Source: Saccoglossus kowalevskii (lineage: Eukaryota; Hemichordata; Enteropneusta; Harrimaniidae). From it: a stretch of DNA of 22,768 nt. The DNA is taken from contig NW_003116450.1 of NCBI RefSeq assembly GCF_000003605.2, positions 86,609-109,376 of the forward strand, read 5' to 3'. The position numbers and the translations under genes are program-made. A model generated the notes under the pieces. The model worked only from the letters and a program-made list of their open reading frames with translations. It was not told where the DNA came from and made no database searches. How positions within the stretch are numbered: the stretch's first letter is position 1; each line of letters begins with the position of its first letter. Shown here piece after piece: positions 21,201-22,768 of the stretch.

Positions 21201-22478
21201 AATCCCTTGGGCCGATTCTTTTCATTCTTTGCATGTGCCTAGTACTTTATGTGGGACATATGCACATGCAGTGGTTTAGCGATTCGATTCAAAATGACCG
21301 ACTGGCAGCCATCTTGTTTTTTGAAAATGTTGAATTTTGGACATGTTTGTCAGTTGTCATTCAAACTTGGTACATAGATTATACATGTTAGGATACATGT
21401 CCATGACGAATTATTTCACAATTGGATCAAAGATGGCCGACTGGCAGACATCTTGTTTTTTGAAAATGTTGTATTTTGGACATGCTTTGTCAGTTTTCAT
21501 TCAAATTTGGTACATAGATCATACATGCAAGGATACATGTCTCTGACCGTTCGTGAGTTCCTGAGTCTGTCCGTACGTCCGTCCGTGTGTCCGTCCGTCT
21601 GTCCGTGCGTCAGTCTGTCCAGTGTCATATTTCAGAATCCTGTGGACCGATTTCGTTCATTTTTTGCATGTGCCTAGTATCTTATGTGGGACATATGCAC
21701 ATGCAGTGGTTTAGAGATTCGATTCAAAATGGCTGACTGGCAGCCATCTTGTTTTTTGTAAAATGTTGTATTTTGGACATGCTTTGTCAGTTGTCATTCA
21801 AACTTGGTAAATAGATTATTCATGTTAGGATACATGTCCATGACAATTTATTTCGCAATTGGATCAAAGATTTTATGCAGTATCTTGTCAGTTTTCATTC
21901 AAATTTGGTACATACATGATGTACTTTATACATGTTAGGATGCATGTCCATGACAATTTGTTTCAAATTCTAGTCAAGGATGGCCGATTGACAGCCATCT
22001 GACTTTTTGTTCGTACTACTATATTTCCACAATTTATGTACCATTTTCATTCGAATTTGGCACATACATCATATACATATCAGTGTGTTTCATAATCAGA
22101 TCAAAGATGGTCGAATAATGGCCGTTTTTATTTATATTACTATTACACGGAACACTGGTTTTGATGTAAATAAACAATCTGTTGTATACGCCACTTGGAA
22201 CTCAAGTTTCAAGGACACTCTCGCGACAACCCCTCCGCTTTAATATGACGAGCACAAAGAGAACTTTCAAACATTTAACGGGGACTATGTCATTTTCAAT
22301 GACTTGTTTCAGTTTGTATTCTTTTATTCATAGATGAAGTTCAATGTTTTTACTAATTATATCTTATAGGTCTGTCAATGGTGTGTACAGAATTGGTTTG
22401 TTTGCTCTTAAAGACATTCAGCCAGGAAGTGAACTGACTTATGACTATAATTTCCATGCATTTAATTTGGAAACTCAG
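3176..22478 (+). CDS. ASH1L: Partial ASH1/ASH1L-like histone H3K36 methyltransferase gene (five internal exons)
   Basis: The coding parts are 3176-3295, 14264-14372, 14474-14579, 15612-15859 and 22370-22478, 692 nt in all. Joined, they encode about 230 residues: a pre-AWS segment with FSLP, an AWS domain and a SET domain up to [13 protein letters not shown]. Each intron is GT-AG and the three split codons (Asn, Lys, Trp) give the expected residues. The order and wording follow human ASH1L ([44 protein letters not shown]) much more closely than NSD or SETD2 proteins. The family is a nuclear trithorax-group enzyme that dimethylates H3K36 using S-adenosylmethionine, works with MRG15, and opposes Polycomb silencing. 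The N-terminal region, start codon, post-SET CxC motif and the family's C-terminal bromodomain, PHD finger and BAH domain are outside the window. No stop or frameshift interrupts the exons, so the gene looks functional. Family assignment is firm; the extent of the full gene is not visible. Confidence 0.95.
3600..3775. mobile_element. Degraded palindromic MITE-like element, copy 1
   Basis: The interior shares AGTGGAGGT.GATGCG, GTACT, GTGCATA and TTCTCGT.ATA with copy 2 at 3965-4131, in the same order and spacing. The left arm shares AAAGTATGCA. The inverted-repeat pairing is weaker than in copy 2, so this copy is probably older. No transposase is encoded. Boundaries are approximate and the superfamily is not identified. 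Confidence 0.65.
3965..4131. mobile_element. Palindromic MITE-like element, copy 2
   Basis: The left arm at about 3980-4015 reads GAGGTTATTACGAGAGTACC then TCAAAGTATGCA. It pairs with the reverse complement of the right arm at about 4078-4117, AAGGTTATAACGAGAAGACC then TCAAAGTATGCA, with few mismatches. TGTATA-type strings lie outside both arms. The central ~60 bp carries AGTGGAGGTCGATGCG, shared with copy 1. This is the structure of a non-autonomous fold-back/MITE element with no coding capacity. A target-site duplication was not resolved. Confidence 0.75.
4786..4807. repeat. Short tandem repeat, 8-bp unit CTAGTAGG
   Basis: CTAGTAGG occurs twice, followed by a partial third copy (CTAGTA). 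Too small to suggest a function. Confidence 0.9.
6830..6842. other. Short palindrome GTGACAGTGTCAC
   Basis: Six-base arms surround a central G, and imperfect pairing extends a few bases further. A similar palindrome, ATGACACAGTGTCAT, lies in the fold-back element near 15461. Function unknown. Confidence 0.7.
8048..8088. other. 41-bp imperfect palindrome with TGACG/CGTCA ends
   Basis: AAATGACGGAGTACT pairs with AGTACGTCATTT through a small bulge, and the centre holds GCAGCTGC, itself a palindrome containing the E-box CAGCTG. TGACG and CGTCA are CRE half-sites. No TIR/TSD structure was seen around it. Confidence 0.7.
8477..8680. repeat. Three imperfect direct repeats of a CAGT.A(C/T)TGC motif
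   Basis: CAGTCACTGCCTGCTTG (8477), CCAGTAATTGCTGGG (8552) and CCAGTCATTGCTTGCTTG (8637) recur at about 77- and 85-bp spacing, the last two preceded by TTGT and followed by GTTCATT. The similarity is partial and may be chance in T-rich sequence. Confidence 0.35.
10694..10707. promoter_or_regulatory. X-box-like (RFX) motif GTTTCCATGGTTAC
   Basis: This resembles the RFX X-box (GTNRCC, spacer, RGYAAC) on the reverse strand as GTAACCATGGAAAC, with one half matching well. A second, perfectly palindromic site lies 122 bp downstream. Motif resemblance only. Confidence 0.35.
10814..10831. promoter_or_regulatory. Palindromic X-box-like motif TTGTTTCCATGGAAACAA
   Basis: This 18-bp perfect palindrome contains GTTTCCATGGAAAC, which fits the nematode-type X-box pattern RYYNYYWWRRNRAC. 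Just upstream, at about 10793-10805, ACAAAATGGCTGCC fits the YY1 consensus (CAARATGGCNGC) on the + strand. Function is inferred from the motifs alone. Confidence 0.4.
11407..11456. other. Assembly gap (50 N)
   Basis: Exactly fifty N lie inside the large intron. A round number often marks a gap of unknown size. The exons on either side are in consistent phase, so the gap does not break a known exon, but an intronic element could be missing. Confidence 0.98.
12390..12495. other. Two adjacent small inverted repeats
   Basis: GTTAATTTTC (12390-12399) pairs with GAAAATCAAC (12409-12418) with one mismatch. CATCACCTG (12429-12437) pairs perfectly with CAGGTGATG (12487-12495). They may form hairpins in the intron RNA; no known RNA family was recognised. 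Confidence 0.5.
12653..12671. other. Hairpin with 8-bp perfect stem
   Basis: GATTGAAT, loop TAC, ATTCAATC. Short and isolated. Confidence 0.6.
13094..13404. repeat. Repeats of a CGGCATGTGCCG-type motif, possible fold-back element
   Basis: AAGTCGGCATGTGCCGAAA at about 13097 recurs 40 bp later as AAGTCGACATGTGCCGAAA. The near-inverse TTTTGGCACGTGCCGAG lies at about 13386-13402. The outer copies face each other in near-inverted orientation about 300 bp apart, which would suit a small non-autonomous element, but the motif is itself palindromic so orientation is ambiguous. GGCACGTGCC (13389-13398) is a perfect palindrome holding the E-box CACGTG. Confidence 0.45.
13983..13996 (+). promoter_or_regulatory. 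CTCF-like site ACACTAGATGGCGC
   Basis: It matches the bilaterian CTCF core CCACTAGATGGCGC at 13 of 14 positions. It sits in the intron 268 bp upstream of the AWS exon. A weaker string, TCACTAGATGG, occurs near 8165. No protein binding can be inferred from sequence alone. Confidence 0.5.
14264..14372 (+). CDS. ASH1L: ASH1L-like exon: start of AWS domain
   Basis: The exon follows a long T-rich tract ending in cag and ends at a gtaagt donor. It begins with the two bases that finish Asn and ends with AA of a split Lys codon (phase 1 in, phase 2 out). It encodes [15 protein letters not shown] followed by the first half of the AWS zinc domain, CNCMKP…RGC…DDCIN. Four zinc-ligand cysteines are visible here (CNC, GC, DDC), spaced as in human ASH1L. 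The human segment reads VYVDVKPLSGYEA, then CNCKKP, GC and DDCLN. The AWS domain packs against SET and is required for the fold. There is no sign of damage. Confidence 0.95.
14373..14473 (+). other. Short 101-bp intron within the AWS domain
   Basis: The intron begins gtaagt and ends gtag, phase 2. The two flanking exons join in frame to give the continuous AWS domain (…DDCIN-K-MVFTEC…). It is far shorter than the other introns here. Confidence 0.95.
14474..14579 (+). CDS. ASH1L: ASH1L-like exon: second half of AWS domain and linker to SET
   Basis: The acceptor is ttgtag and the donor is gtaagt right after the Pro codon, so the exon runs from phase 2 to phase 0. It encodes [18 protein letters not shown], then a segment with IQKHEW and ending LERLP. 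The human counterpart is MIFAECSPNTCPCGEQCC, with IQRHEW and LERF. Together with the previous exon all eight AWS cysteines of the ASH1L pattern are present. The second Cys of the human pair (QCC) is Ser here, as it is in SETD2-type AWS domains. Candidate branch sites upstream are CTAAT at 14446-14450 and TACTAAT at 14462-14468. The second lies only a few bases from the AG, so the first is more plausible. Confidence 0.95.
14614..14656. other. Hairpin with inverted CCAAT boxes
   Basis: AAACAC…ACCAATC pairs with GATTGGT…GTGTTT, with a small bulge and a ten-base loop. It lies 35 bp into the intron after the AWS exon. Possibly structured in the RNA; no known family. Confidence 0.55.
14715..14749. 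repeat. 15-bp tandem repeat, 2.3 copies
   Basis: The unit CTAGGGCTAGGGGAG occurs twice, followed by CTAGG. G-rich and small. It is not the telomeric TTAGGG repeat. Confidence 0.9.
15126..15151. repeat. (TTTG)n microsatellite
   Basis: About six TTTG units in a row. Simple repeat. Confidence 0.9.
15371..15548. mobile_element. Fold-back (inverted-repeat) MITE-like element
   Basis: ACAACATT…CTGTAAACAGTTTT on the left (about 15371-15409) pairs with the reverse complement of the right end, GCAACATT…CTGTAAACAGTTCT (about 15511-15547). The interior nests GTGAAAAT/ATTTTCAC around the palindrome ATGACACAGTGTCAT (15461-15475). It has no coding capacity and ends about 63 bp before the SET exon. A clear target-site duplication was not seen and the superfamily is unknown. 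Confidence 0.6.
15612..15859 (+). CDS. ASH1L: ASH1L-like exon: N-terminal and central SET domain (SAM site, NHSC)
   Basis: The exon is preceded by a pyrimidine-rich tract ending tttttgcag and followed by gtaagt. It encodes 82 codons plus TG of a split Trp (phase 0 to phase 2). It opens with [14 protein letters not shown] is the SAM-contacting glycine loop. It continues through [31 protein letters not shown] and [19 protein letters not shown] at residues 71-74 is the SET pseudoknot and SAM-binding motif. Human ASH1L has GWGIRTK, YLGEVVSEQEF, DHYCLNL, MVIDSYRMG and [13 protein letters not shown]. The SET-I stretch YQNRRHHY differs from human YHNHSDHY and is more basic. Reading past the donor gives an immediate TAA, which supports the boundary. 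Confidence 0.97.
15922..15935. promoter_or_regulatory. X-box half-site GAAACCATAGCAAC
   Basis: The right half, ATAGCAAC, fits the RFX half-site well (GTTGCTAT on the other strand); the left half is degenerate. It lies 62 bp after the SET exon. Weak evidence. Confidence 0.25.
18561..18770. mobile_element. MITE of ~210 bp with ~40-bp terminal inverted repeats and TA duplication
   Basis: The left end runs CTGTAGAATACTTTATTTTT, then GCTTGGAATTTATTTTC. It pairs with the reverse complement of the right end, CTGTGAAATATTTCATTTTA, then GCTGGAATTAATTTTC. TA flanks both ends (18559-18560 and 18771-18772), the target duplication used by Tc1/mariner-type elements. The interior carries TTTTCGCTG and CAGCGAAAA-type motifs in both orientations. 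The two open frames overlapping it are by-products. It is non-autonomous, and divergence between the arms suggests it is not recent. Confidence 0.75.
20608..20656. other. AT-rich hairpin, ~17-bp stem
   Basis: ATATATGTATGAATCAT (20608-20624) pairs with ATGATTCATACATGTATAT (20638-20656) with a small bulge and a 13-base loop. No RNA family recognised. Confidence 0.6.
20748..21025. repeat. AT-rich imperfect tandem array, 30-40-bp units
   Basis: Units of the form GATTGAAAAGACAAATATAA followed by CATTTT recur at about 20790, 20822, 20852, 20915 and further, degenerating to the right (GATTAAGATTAGATGACAAA, GATTGAGAGAG). A higher-order copy is visible: TATTATGCACTTAGATTGA near 20778 matches CATTATGCACTTTGATTGA near 20902, about 125 bp apart. 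Confidence 0.75.
21109..22285. mobile_element. ~1.2-kb composite repeat bounded by GTCCCC/GGGGAC with TA flanks
   Basis: The left end GTCCCCATTCGGAC folds on GTCCGAAAACGGGGAC (hairpin 21109-21141). The right end is ACGGGGAC, and TA lies outside both ends. Inside, a module of roughly 390 bp appears twice: a GTCCG/TTCGTGCGTC-rich tract, TCATATCTCAGAATC, TTTGCATGTGCCTAGTA, GGGACATATGCACATGCAGT, then GGCAGCCATCTTGTTTTTTG and a CATTCAAA.TTGGTACATA stretch. The last two recur further as shorter submodules at about 21433, 21890, 21985 and 22105. There is no transposase or other protein. It looks like a non-autonomous DNA element that grew by internal duplication; the superfamily is uncertain. Confidence 0.7.
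21556..21622. repeat. (GTCC/GTCCGT)n-rich tract inside the composite repeat
   Basis: Repeated GTCCGTnnGTCC units with T/C variants. The same type of tract, shorter, is at about 21150-21186 in the first module. The serine/cysteine-rich frame here ([12 protein letters not shown]) is a repeat artefact. Confidence 0.85.
22351..22357 (+). promoter_or_regulatory. Branch-site candidate TACTAAT
   Basis: It matches the ideal branch consensus and lies about 13 bases before the acceptor AG at 22368-22369, slightly close but workable. The stretch between them is short and not strongly pyrimidine-rich. Confidence 0.45.
22370..22478 (+). CDS. ASH1L: ASH1L-like exon: C-terminal SET domain and start of autoinhibitory loop
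   Basis: The exon starts after atatcttatag, and its first G completes the Trp codon (TG+G). It then encodes [28 protein letters not shown] and HAFNLETQ, ending before a gtacca donor in phase 0. YDYNF is the family's catalytic-tyrosine region (human [16 protein letters not shown]). The post-SET zinc cysteines expected next (human QLCKCG) are not in the window and must lie in the following exon. Human Ser2259 of the autoinhibitory loop corresponds here to Ala (GCA at 22458-22460). The donor is weaker than the other gtaagt donors, and the frame stays open beyond it to a stop at 22671, so the 3' edge rests on homology. A TACTAAT branch-like site lies at 22351-22357. Confidence 0.93.
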
Positions 22479-22768
22479 GTACCAATCTTTTATCTACACT
22501 TTCATTTCTTCATAAAACGACTTTTGTTTTTATTGTTTAAGCTTAAGGTAGATATGCAGGTTTGTGGGCACTTGGGAGTGAATTTTTTTTTTTTTGCTTT
22601 TTATTATCCAAACAGTCTTGGCTATAGACTGTTAAAATTTTGTAGAATTGTGAATAGTGGAACATACTCATAAAAAGATTTTATAATATAGATAACAGTG
22701 CAAACGTTCCCTCTTTGAATGCTTAGCAGATTTAGCAGGCTGTACATAATAATAAAAAAGAAACATGG
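22479..22768 (+). other. 5' part of the next intron
   Basis: It begins gtacca after the Gln codon. The sequence is AT-rich with T10-type runs. The frame from the exon stays open to 22671 with a hydrophobic, low-complexity translation and no post-SET cysteines, so it is read as intron. Confidence 0.8.

Larger units (their letters stand above)
15860..22369 (+). other. 6.5-kb intron interrupting the SET domain
   Basis: The intron begins gtaagt, ends tatag, and is phase 2, splitting the Trp codon of MQKW. It holds a MITE at 18561-18770, an AT-rich imperfect array at 20748-21025 and a composite repeat at 21109-22285. In 15880-18550 I see only AT-rich sequence, homopolymer A/T runs and one X-box half-site near 15922. 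In 18780-20740 I see one hairpin (20608-20656) and an unexplained minus-strand frame at 19666-19917. No further exon was recognised. Confidence 0.85.

Noticed and set aside
21337-21677. Frames with CPSVCPCVS and similar strings
   Set aside because: They arise from GTCCGT repeats in the composite element.
1-22768. Search by eye for tRNA, rRNA, snoRNA, CRISPR arrays, reverse transcriptase (YxDD) or transposase genes
   Set aside because: None found; only short non-autonomous elements and intronic sequence around the ASH1L exons. Small box C/D or H/ACA RNAs in introns cannot be excluded by eye.

Overview
The window is eukaryotic genomic DNA, AT-rich (roughly one third G+C by eye), from an invertebrate animal. 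It holds one recognisable gene on the + strand: five internal exons of an ASH1/ASH1L-type histone H3 lysine-36 methyltransferase. The exons lie at 3176-3295, 14264-14372, 14474-14579, 15612-15859 and 22370-22478. All boundaries are GT-AG and the phases are mutually consistent (1, 1, 2, 0, 2, 0 from the incoming to the outgoing intron). The joined product is about 230 residues. In order it carries a pre-AWS segment with an FxLP motif (the MRG15-docking motif in human ASH1L), a cysteine-rich AWS zinc domain, and almost the whole SET domain. The start codon, the long N-terminal part, the post-SET zinc motif and the bromo/PHD/BAH region expected of this family lie outside the window.

Layout: 1-3175 is the 3' part of an upstream intron and begins inside a ~60-bp minisatellite. 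3296-14263 is a ~11-kb intron holding two related MITE-like palindromes, several short palindromes, a CTCF-like site, X-box-like sites and a 50-N assembly gap. 14264-15859 is the compact catalytic core: three exons separated by introns of 101 bp and 1,032 bp, the latter carrying a fold-back element. 15860-22369 is a 6.5-kb intron with a TA-flanked ~210-bp MITE, an AT-rich satellite-like array and a ~1.2-kb composite repeat bounded by GTCCCC/GGGGAC. 22479-22768 is the start of the next intron.

The organism cannot be fixed from the sequence alone. Dispersed MITE-like elements, GTCC-rich repeat tracts, long introns and high similarity to vertebrate ASH1L (more ASH1L-like than my memory of Drosophila Ash1) suggest a marine invertebrate such as a lophotrochozoan or an invertebrate deuterostome.

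No second protein-coding gene, tRNA, rRNA, CRISPR array or reverse transcriptase was recognised. The points most worth following are an alanine where human ASH1L has the autoinhibitory-loop serine, the FxLP motif isolated on its own small exon, and an intronic repeat that brings seven YY1/Pho-type GCCAT cores into a trithorax-group gene. Comparisons with human ASH1L, including residue numbers, are from memory and were not aligned by software.
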